Source: Thauera linaloolentis 47Lol = DSM 12138 (GTDB lineage Bacteria > Pseudomonadota > Gammaproteobacteria > Burkholderiales > Rhodocyclaceae). Taken from it: a stretch of DNA of 64,000 nt. This document shows positions 35,258 to 43,704 of the stretch, one piece after another. Position numbers and translations under genes: made by a program. The notes beneath the pieces are model-generated. The model saw only the letters and a list, made by a program, of their open reading frames with translations. It did no database searches and had not been told where the DNA came from. Position 1 is the stretch's first letter. Each line of letters begins with the position of its first letter. Location of the stretch: positions 141,606 to 205,605 of the forward strand of contig NZ_AMXE01000001.1 in assembly GCF_000310205.1 (NCBI RefSeq). The letters run 5' to 3'.

Positions 35258-35997
35258 GCCCGCTGCTCCGCCGCGCCTGCGGCATGGTTGATCGCTTCCA
35301 GGTCGAGGACACGGTCGAAGTGCGCCGCGAGCCGCAGGTCATGGCTGACGAACAGCAGCGCCGCCCCGGACACCGCGCATTCGCCCAGCAAGAGATCGAC
35401 GAAGGCCTGCTGGCGGTCGGCATCGAGCGCCGAGGTCGGCTCGTCGGCGATCACCAGCCCCGGCCGCCCGATCAGGGCGCGCGCCGCCGCAACGCGCTGC
35501 TGCTGGCCGACCGAGAGTTCCGCAGCAGGGCGGGCGAGGACCTCGCGCGCCAGATCGAGGCGTGCGGCCAGACGCGCGACCTCGGCTTCCGGCGAGACAC
35601 CCGCTTCCGCCAGCCGCGACCGCCGCGCCGCGGAAAAACGGCAGGCCAGCAGGATGTTGTCGCGGCCCGACAGGTAGGGCAGCAGGTTGAACAACTGAAA
35701 GACGAAGCCTACATGGTCCGCCCGGAAACGATCGCGCGCACCGGCCGACAGGCTGGCAAGCGGCTGCCCGGCGACACTGATCGTGCCGGCGCCGGGCTGG
35801 ATCACCCCCCCGATCAGGGACAGCAGCGTGCTCTTGCCGCTGCCGCTCGGGCCGCGCAGGAAAACGCGCTCGCCCGCCTCCAGCACAAGCTCGTCGATGA
35901 CGAGGCAATCGGTCCGCGCCTTCGGCCAGCGATACCGCATCCCGGCCGCCATGACCATCGGCGCGGCCTGGCCGCGGCCGCGCGGCGCCTCCGCCAT
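35254..35997 (-). CDS. ABC transporter ATPase of the ZrgA-type zinc operon
   Basis: Cytoplasmic ATPase of 247 residues, LolD/MacB-type. Walker A is GPSGSGKST near residue 50. The Q-loop region is FVFQLFNLLPYL. The signature is LSVGQQQR, a variant of LSGGQ with Val at the second position, and Walker B is LVIADEPTSALD. The H-loop is FVSHD. The start ATG overlaps the stop of the ZrgA-like gene (TGATG) and has no separate ribosome-binding site, so expression depends on coupling. It pairs with the FtsX-type permease that follows. Confidence 0.9.
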   Translation of the reverse strand: MAEAPRGRGQAAPMVMAAGMRYRWPKARTDCLVIDELVLEAGERVFLRGPSGSGKSTLLSLIGGVIQPGAGTISVAGQPLASLSAGARDRFRADHVGFVFQLFNLLPYLSGRDNILLACRFSAARRSRLAEAGVSPEAEVARLAARLDLAREVLARPAAELSVGQQQRVAAARALIGRPGLVIADEPTSALDADRQQAFVDLLLGECAVSGAALLFVSHDLRLAAHFDRVLDLEAINHAAGAAEQRA

Positions 35998-36605
35998 CAC
36001 AGGGGGAGGTCGGCCTTGCCCGGCGTCAGCGCCGCGCTCCCCTGCCCGCTCGCCGTCGCCCGCTCGGCACGCAGCTCCCGCAGCCGCGGAAAAGTGTCGA
36101 ACAGGCGAGTCTGCAGGACCTTGAGCCTGTCGGGCGTGGCGCATTCGAAGCGGTACTCCGCCTCCAGGTCGGCGTGGCCATCATCGCCCCCGGCCTCGTG
36201 CGCCTCGTCATGCCCGTGCCGATGCTCGTGGTGCCCGTCCTGCGGCCACGGAGAATCGAGCTTCACGCCCAGCAACAGGCACTCCGCCCCCGCGGACGGA
36301 CGGAACAGGCCCGCGCCATCGCGCAGCAGCCGCTCGGCGTCGGCCATGGCCTTGCGCTGTTCATCGGTGCGGGGTTCATGCTCGAAGCCCACCAGATTGT
36401 CGAGGGGGCTGGCGAATTCGATCATCAGCACCGTATCTGCGCTCACCACGCGCAGCGTGGCCACGCCATGCTCGTGCGCGGCATGCGCTTCATGGTCGCC
36501 ATGATGTTCGTGGGTTTCATGCCCCTCATGGGCATGCACGGCCTGAAGCGGCGCGGCGCCGACGAGCGCGGCGCAGGCCATCGCGGCAAGGACTGCAGGT
36601 TTCAT
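35997..36605 (-). CDS. zrgA: ZrgA-like (DUF2796) histidine-rich periplasmic zinc protein
   Basis: Exported protein of 202 residues. The signal peptide ends near VHAH, followed immediately by a His/Glu-rich stretch (about 25-47) and a second His-rich loop at about 125-140 (HHEHRHGHDEAHE), both suited to zinc binding. The conserved DUF2796 core has HEHGVATLRVV and LVGFEHEPRT. ZrgA of Vibrio cholerae is zinc-repressed and supports zinc uptake, the basis for the name. It is the first gene of a leftward operon, 42 bp from a Zur-type palindrome shared with the divergent zur-znuCBA operon. Confidence 0.87.
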   Translation of the reverse strand: MKPAVLAAMACAALVGAAPLQAVHAHEGHETHEHHGDHEAHAAHEHGVATLRVVSADTVLMIEFASPLDNLVGFEHEPRTDEQRKAMADAERLLRDGAGLFRPSAGAECLLLGVKLDSPWPQDGHHEHRHGHDEAHEAGGDDGHADLEAEYRFECATPDRLKVLQTRLFDTFPRLRELRAERATASGQGSAALTPGKADLPL

Positions 36606-36646
36606 GCTTTCTCCGGAAACGGACGAGACTCGGACAGACCGCTTTA

Positions 36647-36663
36647 ATGCTACAATGTTGCAT
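36647..36663. promoter_or_regulatory. Zur-box-like palindrome in the zrgA/zur divergent promoter
   Basis: ATGCTACAATGTTGCAT is a near-perfect 17-bp palindrome (symmetric except for T/T-type mismatches at three positions) in the 83-bp gap between zrgA and zur. Its position allows control of both operons and of zur itself. It overlaps an in-frame ATG at 36647, so zur must start later. Confidence 0.72.
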
Positions 36664-36688
36664 CAACGCCGAGCAAGTTTTGCACGAG

Positions 36689-37150
36689 ATGCCAGACCAC
36701 TCGCATTCCGCCTTCGTTCCTGTTTCCGCCCGCGACCTGATCGCCGCCCACGGCGGCCGGATCACGCGTACCCGCGTGGCCGTCATCGAAGCGCTGCAGA
36801 CCGGCCAGCATCCGCTGTCGCACGACGAGATCGGTGCGGCGCTGAACGCCGCCGGCATCGCCCACGACCGCGTCACCCTTTACCGCGCGCTCGACTGGCT
36901 GGTGGAACAAGGCATCGCGCAGCGCATCGCCGGCGGCGAGCGGGCCTGGCGCTTCGAGCTCCAAAGCGGCGGCGACCATCGCCATGCGCACTTTCACTGC
37001 GACCGCTGCGGCCAGATCCTGTGCCTCGAAGACGTTCCCGCGACCGCAGCTCCAGTGCTGCCGGCAGGTTTCGAGCTTGCCCGCAGTGAACTCGTCCTGC
37101 ATGGCGCCTGTGCCGACTGCGGCCGCCAGAACGACCAAACCGGAAAATGA
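36689..37150 (+). CDS. zur: Zur, Fur-family zinc uptake repressor
   Basis: Zinc-responsive repressor of 153 residues. The winged helix is at about 15-85 (ITRTRVAVIEALQTG, HDRVTLYRALDWLVEQG). The dimerisation domain has the HRHAHFHCDRCG metal region and two CxxC pairs (CDRC and CADC) for a structural zinc. Zur rather than Fur is inferred from the adjoining zinc transport genes and the shared palindrome. The start at 36689 is chosen because the longer frame begins inside that operator; the ribosome-binding site is weak. The stop overlaps the next small gene (ATGATG). Confidence 0.9.
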   Translation: MPDHSHSAFVPVSARDLIAAHGGRITRTRVAVIEALQTGQHPLSHDEIGAALNAAGIAHDRVTLYRALDWLVEQGIAQRIAGGERAWRFELQSGGDHRHAHFHCDRCGQILCLEDVPATAAPVLPAGFELARSELVLHGACADCGRQNDQTGK

Positions 37151-37323
37151 TGAACACCCCGGCAACACACGACCCCTCCCGGACGGGCGGACGCCCGGCG
37201 CCCGGCCTTCGGCCCCCCCCCCTCCCGCACAGCCTGCTCGGCACCGGCATCATGGCGCGCCTGGGCCTTGCCGCCCTGGCCACCGGCCTGCTGTGGCTGG
37301 CCGTGCTGTGGGCGCTGGACTGA
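37150..37323 (+). CDS. Small single-helix membrane protein between zur and znuC
   Basis: A 57-codon reading frame that fits exactly between zur and znuC. Its ATG overlaps the zur stop by one base and its stop lies four bases before the znuC ATG. The N-terminal half is Pro/Arg/Gly-rich and cytoplasmic-looking (MNTPATHDPSRTGGRPAPG). The C-terminal half is one hydrophobic helix (LGLAALATGLLWLAVLWALD). It has no Cys. Small DUF-type membrane proteins occur in zinc operons of other proteobacteria, but this one is not recognised. Supported by tight coupling on both sides rather than by homology. Confidence 0.65.
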   Translation: MNTPATHDPSRTGGRPAPGLRPPPLPHSLLGTGIMARLGLAALATGLLWLAVLWALD

Positions 37324-37327
37324 CGCG

Positions 37328-38146
37328 ATGCACCCCGCTCCACCGCCCTTCATCCGCATCGAGAACCTGACCCTCGGCTACGACCGCCACCCGGCGGTAC
37401 ACCACCTGAGCGGCGACATTCCCGCCGGCGCCCTGGTCGCCGTGATCGGTCCCAACGGCGCCGGCAAGTCGACCCTGCTGAAGGGGCTCGCCGGCGAACT
37501 GCGCCCCATCGGCGGGCGCATCGTGATGCCCGGCCTGCCGCCGGGCGCGCTGGCCTACCTGCCGCAGCGCGGCGAGATCGACCACAGCTTTCCGGTATCG
37601 GTGTTCGACGTCGTCGCCATGGGGCTGTGGCGCGAGGTCGGCGCCTTTGGCGGGCTGTCGCGGACGCAGCGCCAGCGGGTGCGCGATGCGCTGGCCGCGG
37701 TCGGCATGTCCGGCTTCGAAGCGCGGCCGATCGGCTCGCTGTCGGGCGGCCAGTTGCAGCGCGCCCGCTTCGCCCGCCTGATGCTGCAGGACGCACCGCT
37801 GATCCTGCTCGACGAACCTTTCGCCGCGATCGACAGCCGCACCGTGGATGACCTCGTGCAACTCATCCTCGGCTGGCATCGCGAAGGCCGCACGGTGCTG
37901 ACCGTGGTGCACGACCTCGAACAGGTCCGCCGCCACTTTCCCACCTGCCTGCTGCTGTCGCGCGAGCCCGTCGCCTTCGGCCCCACCGCCCAGGTGCTGA
38001 CACCGGACATGCTCGCGCGCGCGCGCCGCCTGTCCGAAGCCTTCGACGACGATGCCCCCGAGTGTCACATCGAACTGCCGCCCACCGCCGTTTCGCCCAC
38101 CGATGAACACGCGCACCACCACAACCATGCATCGCACCGGCACTGA
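37328..38146 (+). CDS. znuC: ZnuC-like zinc ABC transporter ATPase
   Basis: ATPase of the high-affinity zinc importer, 272 residues. Walker A is GPNGAGKST near residue 45, the Q-loop is YLPQRGEID, the signature is LSGGQLQR, Walker B is LILLDEPFAAID, and the H-loop is VVHDLEQV. The C-terminus is His-rich (DEHAHHHNHASHRH), a common zinc-sensing or chelating tail in this family. The ATG at 37328 is four bases after the preceding small gene. It is cotranscribed with zur, znuB and znuA. Manganese specificity is an alternative in the wider family, but the Zur context favours zinc. Confidence 0.93.
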   Translation: MHPAPPPFIRIENLTLGYDRHPAVHHLSGDIPAGALVAVIGPNGAGKSTLLKGLAGELRPIGGRIVMPGLPPGALAYLPQRGEIDHSFPVSVFDVVAMGLWREVGAFGGLSRTQRQRVRDALAAVGMSGFEARPIGSLSGGQLQRARFARLMLQDAPLILLDEPFAAIDSRTVDDLVQLILGWHREGRTVLTVVHDLEQVRRHFPTCLLLSREPVAFGPTAQVLTPDMLARARRLSEAFDDDAPECHIELPPTAVSPTDEHAHHHNHASHRH

Positions 38147-38191
38147 GCCGCGCTGCGCCCGGCCCTCCGGCAACCGTTCCCTCCCCGCATC

Positions 38192-39058
38192 GTGACCGAA
38201 TTCCTGCTCTCCCCCTTCACCGACTTCGCCTTCATGCGCCGCGCGCTCGCCGGCTGCCTGGCGCTCGCGCTCGGCGCCACGCCCGTGGGCGTGTTCCTGC
38301 TGCTGCGCCGCATGAGCCTGATGGGCGACGCGATGAGCCATGCCATCCTGCCCGGCGCCGCGCTCGGCTACCTGGCTTTCGGCCTGTCGCTCGGCGCGAT
38401 GACGATCGGCGGCATCGTCGCCGGCATCGTCGTGGTACTGGCCGCCGGTCTGGTGACGCGCGCCTCGGTCCTGAAGGAAGACGCCAGCCTCGCGGCCTTC
38501 TACCTGCTGTCGCTGGCGGCGGGGGTGATGATCGTGTCCCTGCGCGGCCGCAACCTCGACCTGCTGCACGTGCTGTTCGGCTCGGTGCTGGCGCTCGACG
38601 ACGGCTCGCTGCTGCTGATCGCCTCGATCGCCAGCGTCACGCTGTTCTGCCTTGCCATTCTGTTCCGCCCGCTGGTGATGGAGTGCTTCGACCCCGCCTT
38701 TCTGCGCGGTATCAGCAGATGGTCGCCGGTGGCGCACTATGGCTTTCTGATGCTGGTGGTCCTGAACCTGGTCAGCGGCTTCCACGCCCTCGGCACGCTG
38801 ATGGCGGTCGGCATCATGATCCTGCCCGCGGCCGCCGCGCGGCTGTGGGCGCGCGGGCTACCGGCCCTGCTGCTGCTGGCCGTGCTGTTCGCCTTCGGCA
38901 GCGGCGTTGCCGGCCTGCTGCTGTCCTTCCACGCCGACGTTCCGGCCGGGCCGGCCATCGTGCTGGTCTGCGGCCTCGTCTACTTCGTGTCGCTGCTCGC
39001 CGCACCAGGCGGCCTGCTGGCCGGGCGCCTGCCGGTTCGCCGCCACCTCGAATCCTGA
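38192..39058 (+). CDS. znuB: ZnuB-like zinc ABC transporter permease
   Basis: Inner-membrane permease of 288 residues from the ABC-3 family, with about eight transmembrane helices. The conserved cytoplasmic segment RRMSLMGDAMSHAILPGAALGY, which contacts the ATPase, is near residues 35-55. The start is GTG at 38192, giving MTEFLLSPFTDFAFM as in homologues. It lies 45 bp after znuC and 37 bp before znuA in the same operon. Confidence 0.93.
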   Translation: MTEFLLSPFTDFAFMRRALAGCLALALGATPVGVFLLLRRMSLMGDAMSHAILPGAALGYLAFGLSLGAMTIGGIVAGIVVVLAAGLVTRASVLKEDASLAAFYLLSLAAGVMIVSLRGRNLDLLHVLFGSVLALDDGSLLLIASIASVTLFCLAILFRPLVMECFDPAFLRGISRWSPVAHYGFLMLVVLNLVSGFHALGTLMAVGIMILPAAAARLWARGLPALLLLAVLFAFGSGVAGLLLSFHADVPAGPAIVLVCGLVYFVSLLAAPGGLLAGRLPVRRHLES

Positions 39059-39095
39059 TGCCCCACGACCTTCCCCCTCACGAGAGAGGCTCCAT

Positions 39096-40037
39096 ATGAA
39101 AACACCCCGCCCCTCACTGCGCCGGCTCGCCGGGTTCCTTGCGCTCTTCGCCCTTTCCGGCCCGGGTGCCACGCTCGCGCAGACCCCGCCACTCGAAGTC
39201 ACCACCAGTTTCAGCATCCTGGGCGACCTCGTGCGCCAGGTCGGCGGCGACAAGGTCAGGGTCCGTGCCCTGGTCGGCGCCAACGAGGATGCCCATGCCT
39301 TCCAGCCACGTCCGTCCGATGCACGCGACATCGGCACGTCCGCACTGGTGGTGGTCAACGGCCTCGGCTTCGACGACTGGATGACGCGGCTGGCCCGCTC
39401 CGGGAATTACAAGGGCAGGATCGTCGTCGCCAGCGAAGGGGTAAGCACGATCGAGATGGCCGATGACGATCATGACCACCACGGCCACGATCATGACCAC
39501 GGCCATGGCGCCGACCCCCATGCCTGGCAGGACCTCGCCAACGCGCAGCATTACGTGGCGAACATCGCCGCGGCACTCGCCGCCGCCGATCCCGCGCATG
39601 CCGAGGACTACCGGACCAACGCAGCGCATTACAACGGCAGGTTGAAGGCGCTGGACGCCGAGATCCGCGCAGCTTTCGCCGCCCTGCCGGCCGAACGCCG
39701 CAAGGTGGTCACCTCGCACGATGCCTTCGCCTACTTCGGCAAAGCCTATGGCATCCGCTTCCTGGCGCCGGTGGGCGTGTCGAACAACGCCGAGCCCACG
39801 GCCAAGGGCGTTGCACGCCTGATCGAACAGCTGAAGGCCGAGAAGATTCCGGCCGTGTTCATCGAAAACGTGGCCGACCCGCGCCTGATCGAGCGCATCC
39901 GCAGCGAAAGCGGCACGCGCATCGGCGGCACGTTGTACTCGGACGCGCTGTCAGCGCCCAGCGGCCCCGCCCCCGACTACCTGTCGATGATGCGCTCCAA
40001 TTTCAAGGTGCTGCACGACGCACTGGCGGCGCAATGA
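39096..40037 (+). CDS. znuA: ZnuA-like periplasmic zinc-binding protein
   Basis: Solute-binding protein of the cluster A-I (ZnuA) family, 313 residues. The signal peptide is cleaved near TLAQ. A charged His/Asp-rich loop (about 125-145; DDDHDHHGHDHDHGHG) is typical of zinc rather than manganese binders. The metal-ligand regions are visible: ANEDAHAFQP, DPHAWQDL, TSHDAFAYFGKAYG and the C-terminal GTLYSDALS. GAGAGG lies eight bases before the ATG. It is the last gene of the rightward zinc operon. Confidence 0.94.
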   Translation: MKTPRPSLRRLAGFLALFALSGPGATLAQTPPLEVTTSFSILGDLVRQVGGDKVRVRALVGANEDAHAFQPRPSDARDIGTSALVVVNGLGFDDWMTRLARSGNYKGRIVVASEGVSTIEMADDDHDHHGHDHDHGHGADPHAWQDLANAQHYVANIAAALAAADPAHAEDYRTNAAHYNGRLKALDAEIRAAFAALPAERRKVVTSHDAFAYFGKAYGIRFLAPVGVSNNAEPTAKGVARLIEQLKAEKIPAVFIENVADPRLIERIRSESGTRIGGTLYSDALSAPSGPAPDYLSMMRSNFKVLHDALAAQ

Positions 40038-40067
40038 GCGGACGGCCGCGGCGCAGCGCGGCCGCGA

Positions 40068-40874
40068 TCAGCCGAAAACGCTGTGGAGCATCTTGGCACA
40101 CAGTGCAATCAACAGCCCGGCGAAGATCTTCTTCAGCGTCGCCACCGGCAGCCGGTGCGCCAGGCTGGCGCCGAACGGCGCCACCCACATGCTGACCAGC
40201 GACACGAACACCAGTGCCGGCAGATAGACGTAGCCCAGCGTCAGTGCCGGAGTGCCCGGCGCGTTCCAGCCATTGACGAGATAGCCGATCGTGCCGGCCA
40301 GGGCGATCGGCAGCCCGATCGCGGCCGAGGTGCCGATGGCGTTCTGCACCTTGACGTTGCACCAGGTCATGAAGGGCACCGACAGCGATCCACCGCCGAT
40401 CGCGACCAGCGCCGATACGCCGCCGATCACCAGCCCCGCGCCTGTCATACCGGCCGGGCCGGGCAGGTCGCGGCTGGGTTTGGGCTTGATGTTGAGCAGC
40501 ATCTGGATGGCCACGTAGGCCATGAAAACGGCGAAGAAGATCGCCAGCGCGGCGGTGTTCACCCGCGCTGCGATGAAGGTGGCGCCGAAGGTGCCGAGCA
40601 GGATCCCTGGCGTGATCGAACGCACCACGTCCCAGTGCACCGCGCCGTGGGCATGATGCGCGCGCAGGCTGGACACCGAGGTCAGCACGATGCTGGCCAT
40701 CGAGGTCCCCAGCGCCATGTGCACCACCTGGTCGAGCGGAAAACCCTGGGCGAGAAACAGCGTGGTCAGCATCGGCACCATGATGCCGCCACCGCCGACG
40801 CCGAGCAGGCCGGCAAAGAAGCCGACGACCGCGCCGAGAACGGGATAGGTGAGCCACCAGATATCGAAAGTCAT
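40068..40874 (-). CDS. TauE/SafE-family sulfite exporter-like permease
   Basis: Inner-membrane protein of 268 residues with about eight transmembrane helices in two repeats. Each half begins with a glycine-rich motif, GLLGVGGGGIMVP in the first and ALVAIGGGSLSVPFM in the second, the TauE/SafE (DUF81) signature. Family members move sulfite, sulfoacetate or other organosulfur anions, but many are unassigned. It is convergent with znuA and shows no operon partner. The start at 40874 has no strong ribosome-binding site. Confidence 0.88.
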   Translation of the reverse strand: MTFDIWWLTYPVLGAVVGFFAGLLGVGGGGIMVPMLTTLFLAQGFPLDQVVHMALGTSMASIVLTSVSSLRAHHAHGAVHWDVVRSITPGILLGTFGATFIAARVNTAALAIFFAVFMAYVAIQMLLNIKPKPSRDLPGPAGMTGAGLVIGGVSALVAIGGGSLSVPFMTWCNVKVQNAIGTSAAIGLPIALAGTIGYLVNGWNAPGTPALTLGYVYLPALVFVSLVSMWVAPFGASLAHRLPVATLKKIFAGLLIALCAKMLHSVFG

Positions 40875-40967
40875 ACGAAAAATCCACTATGTATCAGGCC
40901 TGGCCGCCGGATTGCGGGCGACACGTGATGGCCCCTGGTCGGCGCTGGCGCCCGCGCGACGCCATGT

Positions 40968-41009
40968 AGACGAAAAAGGCGCAACCACGATGGCTGCGCC
41001 TTTTCGTCT
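40968..41009 (-). terminator. Terminator after 6S RNA
   Basis: AGACGAAAAAGGCGCA / TGCGCCTTTTCGTCT hairpin (5' arm 40968-40983, 3' arm 40995-41009, one bulge), immediately downstream of the 6S RNA on minus. The run of U needed for release falls in the lower stem. The interval 40875-40967 shows nothing else. Confidence 0.75.
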
Positions 41010-41011
41010 GG

Positions 41012-41192
41012 CCCCCCGCCTGTGCCGTCTCCGCCGGGCATCCTGAACCATGGGTTCAGGGAGGTCGCGTCCCTTCCGCTTCAGGATCACCCGCGAGGGG
41101 CGTTCACACCAGCGGCCTTGATGGTCGGCAACCGAGTCTCTCGACTATTGGTTCAAGGAATCTACGACTTCAACGAACACTGCAGGGGATTG
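41012..41192 (-). ncRNA. ssrS: 6S RNA (ssrS)
   Basis: Regulatory RNA that binds sigma-70 RNA polymerase in stationary phase. On minus, directly after zapA (its usual neighbour), there is an approximately 181-nt segment. It has a closing stem (CCCCTG near 41186 with CAGGCGGGG near 41015), the TTCCTTGAACC element on the 5' side and the complementary CTGAACCCATGGTTCAGG element on the 3' side typical of 6S RNA. Ends are estimated from the closing stem. A terminator hairpin follows. Confidence 0.82.
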
Positions 41193-41216
41193 ATCGGTAT
41201 TGCGTATGGCGTGCCC

Positions 41217-41519
41217 TCAGAACAGTTTTTCCTGCTGGGCCAGTACGCCGTCGAGGCGTGCTTTCATGAGTCCGATTCTACGCTTCACGCCCGGTATGTC
41301 AAACCCGTTCCCGCGCTGGTGCTGCAAGAATTCGTGGGCGATGTTGAGTGCGGTCATGACCGCCAACTTTTCGCCCGACGCGTTCGTCCTGCCCTCCAGT
41401 TCACGGAGCCGGTCGTCCAGATAGGCGACGGTCGCCAGCAGGTCGTCCCGCGTCTCGGGGGTGCAGGAAACGCGGTACTCCTTGCCGAGCAGCATCACGT
41501 CCAGATGATCCATCGACAC
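41217..41519 (-). CDS. zapA: ZapA cell division protein
   Basis: FtsZ-associated protein that stabilises the Z ring, 100 residues. The N-terminal ZapA globular part (LDVMLLGKEYRVSCTPE) is followed by a long coiled-coil C-terminus (KLAVMTALNIAHEFL). A GTG start at 41519 gives MSMDHLD with GGAGG about ten bases upstream; an ATG two codons later is possible. It follows the ZapB-like gene by five bases, forming a two-gene unit, and precedes 6S RNA. Confidence 0.92.
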   Translation of the reverse strand: MSMDHLDVMLLGKEYRVSCTPETRDDLLATVAYLDDRLRELEGRTNASGEKLAVMTALNIAHEFLQHQRGNGFDIPGVKRRIGLMKARLDGVLAQQEKLF

Positions 41520-41524
41520 GTTTT

Positions 41525-41719
41525 TCAGGCCTCCGGCAATTTGTCGAGCAAGGCATCGAGGCGATCGACCGCCAGCTTGAGCTTGGCAGCAAGCTGGCGG
41601 TTCTCGGCGTCGAGCTGGGCAACACGGCCGTGCAGGCCGACGTTCTCGGCCTTGGTCCGGTTGTGCAGGCTGATGAGTTGCTCGAGCTGGGCTTCGAGCT
41701 GAGCAAGTTCGCTATCCAT
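41525..41719 (-). CDS. ZapB-like/TIGR02449-type coiled-coil protein
   Basis: A 64-residue protein predicted to be a single coiled coil for nearly its whole length, with heptad Leu/Ile positions (LAQLEAQLEQLISLHNRT, RVAQLDAENRQLAAKL). Small coiled-coil proteins of this type sit before zapA in many Beta- and Gammaproteobacteria and probably take part in division-ring assembly; ZapB homology is structural rather than proven. Five bases separate it from zapA. No strong ribosome-binding site is seen before the ATG. Confidence 0.82.
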   Translation of the reverse strand: MDSELAQLEAQLEQLISLHNRTKAENVGLHGRVAQLDAENRQLAAKLKLAVDRLDALLDKLPEA

Positions 41720-41756
41720 GGCGCCGATCGTAGAACAGTGGGTCGGGAACGGTCAA

Positions 41757-43607
41757 TCAGCGTTGGACCTGGGTCACGTCGCGCACGGCGCCGGTATCGG
41801 CCGACGTCGTCAGCGCCGCATAGGCCTGCAGCGCCGCCGACACTACGCGCTGGCGGCTGGCCGGCTTCCAGGCCGCGCTGCCCTTCGCCTCCATCGCCGC
41901 GCGGCGGGCGGCCAGTTCGGCATCGGAAATCGCCAGGTGGATACGGCGCCCGGGGATGTCGATCTCGATCGTGTCGCCGTCCTCGACCAGCGCGATCGCG
42001 CCGCCGCAGGCCGCCTCGGGCGAGGCGTGGCCGATCGACAGGCCGGAGGTTCCGCCGGAAAAGCGGCCGTCGGTGAGCAGCGCGCATTCCTTGCCGAGCC
42101 CGCGGCTCTTCAGATACGAGGTCGGATACAGCATCTCCTGCATGCCGGGGCCGCCCTTCGGCCCTTCGTAGCGGATGATGACCACGTCGCCGGCCTGCAC
42201 CCGTTCGCCGAGGATGCCATCGACGGCGTCTTCCTGGCTCTCATACACCCGCGCCGTGCCGGTGAATCTCCAGATCGACTCGTCCACGCCGGCCGTCTTC
42301 ACGATGCAGCCCTTTTCGGCGATGTTGCCGTACAGCACGGCGAGACCGCCGTCGGCGGTGAAGGCATGCTCCTTGCTACGGATCACGCCGTGCTCGCGGT
42401 CGCTGTCGAGTTCGTTCCAGCGCCGGTTCTGGCTGAACGCGACCTGGGTCGGCACGCCGCCCGGCGCCGCGCGGAAGAAGGTGTGCACCGCCTCGTCCGT
42501 GGTGCGCGTGATGTCCCACTTGTCCAGGGCCTCGGCCATCGAGGCGCTGTGCACCGTCGGCACATCGGTATGCAGCAGGCCGGCGCGGTCGAGCTGGCCG
42601 AGAATGGACATGATGCCGCCGGCACGATGAACATCCTCGATATGCACGTCCGGCACCGCCGGTGCGACCTTGGAGAGGCAAGGCACGCGGCGGCTGATGC
42701 GGTCGATGTCCTGCATCGTGAAATCGACCCCGGCCTCGCGCGCGGCCGCCAGCAGGTGCAACACGGTATTGGTCGACCCGCCCATCGCCACGTCCAGGCT
42801 GATCGCGTTCTCGAAGGCCTTGAAACTGGCGATCGAACGCGGCAGCGCCGAGACGTCGTCCTGCTCGTAGTAGCGGCGCGCAAGGGCGACGATGCTGCGG
42901 CCGGCCTCCTTGAACAGCCGTTCGCGGTCGGCGTGGGTGGCGAGCGTGGTGCCGTTGCCCGGCAGCGACAGGCCGAGCGCCTCGGTGAGGCAGTTCATCG
43001 AGTTGGCGGTGAACATGCCCGAGCACGAACCGCAGGTCGGACAGGCCGAGCGCTCGATCGCATCCACCTCTTCATCCGAACAGCTCTTGTCCGCGGCCTT
43101 GACCATCGCATCGACCAGATCGAGCGAGATGACCTTGGCTTCCCACTTGACCTTGCCCGCCTCCATCGGCCCGCCGGAGACGAATATCACCGGGATGTTG
43201 AGGCGCAGCGCGGCCATCAGCATGCCCGGGGTGATCTTGTCGCAGTTCGAGATGCACACCAGCGCGTCGGCGGTGTGGGCATTGCACATGTATTCGACGC
43301 TGTCGGCGATGAGGTCGCGGCTGGGCAGCGAGTACAGCATGCCGCCGTGGCCCATGGCGATGCCGTCATCGACGGCGATGGTGTTGAATTCCTTGGCGAC
43401 GCCGCCCGCGGCCTCGATCTCGCGCGCGACGAGCTGGCCCATGTCCTTCAGGTGCACGTGGCCGGGCACGAACTGGGTGAAGCTGTTGGCGATGGCGATG
43501 ATCGGCTTTTCGAAATCGCCGTCCTTCATGCCGGTAGCGCGCCACAGGGCGCGGGCACCCGCCATGTTGCGGCCGGCGGTGGATGTGCGGGAACGGTACT
43601 GGGGCAT
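41757..43607 (-). CDS. ilvD: Dihydroxy-acid dehydratase IlvD
   Basis: Fe-S dehydratase converting 2,3-dihydroxy-isovalerate and -methylvalerate to the 2-keto acids of valine and isoleucine synthesis. Its 616 residues equal the length of the E. coli enzyme. The Fe-S cysteine regions are [10 protein letters not shown] and [19 protein letters not shown]. The C-terminal catalytic part has [24 protein letters not shown] in pieces. The start at 43607 ([14 protein letters not shown]) has GGAG seven bases upstream and matches homologues; the frame is open further upstream without a start signal. It is monocistronic and divergent from yceH. Confidence 0.96.
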   Translation of the reverse strand: MPQYRSRTSTAGRNMAGARALWRATGMKDGDFEKPIIAIANSFTQFVPGHVHLKDMGQLVAREIEAAGGVAKEFNTIAVDDGIAMGHGGMLYSLPSRDLIADSVEYMCNAHTADALVCISNCDKITPGMLMAALRLNIPVIFVSGGPMEAGKVKWEAKVISLDLVDAMVKAADKSCSDEEVDAIERSACPTCGSCSGMFTANSMNCLTEALGLSLPGNGTTLATHADRERLFKEAGRSIVALARRYYEQDDVSALPRSIASFKAFENAISLDVAMGGSTNTVLHLLAAAREAGVDFTMQDIDRISRRVPCLSKVAPAVPDVHIEDVHRAGGIMSILGQLDRAGLLHTDVPTVHSASMAEALDKWDITRTTDEAVHTFFRAAPGGVPTQVAFSQNRRWNELDSDREHGVIRSKEHAFTADGGLAVLYGNIAEKGCIVKTAGVDESIWRFTGTARVYESQEDAVDGILGERVQAGDVVIIRYEGPKGGPGMQEMLYPTSYLKSRGLGKECALLTDGRFSGGTSGLSIGHASPEAACGGAIALVEDGDTIEIDIPGRRIHLAISDAELAARRAAMEAKGSAAWKPASRQRVVSAALQAYAALTTSADTGAVRDVTQVQR

Positions 43608-43704
43608 GGGGGCGCTCCGGAAACTCTGCAGTAAAGCGCGTGATTCTAACGCGCGCAACGAAGCATGCGTATCATCCCGGCTCTCGCCTTTCGCAGGAGT
43701 CGCC

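Noticed and set aside
36647..36688. Longer N-terminus for zur starting at 36647
   Set aside because: This ATG lies in the Zur-type palindrome, and the extra residues do not resemble Fur-family N-termini.
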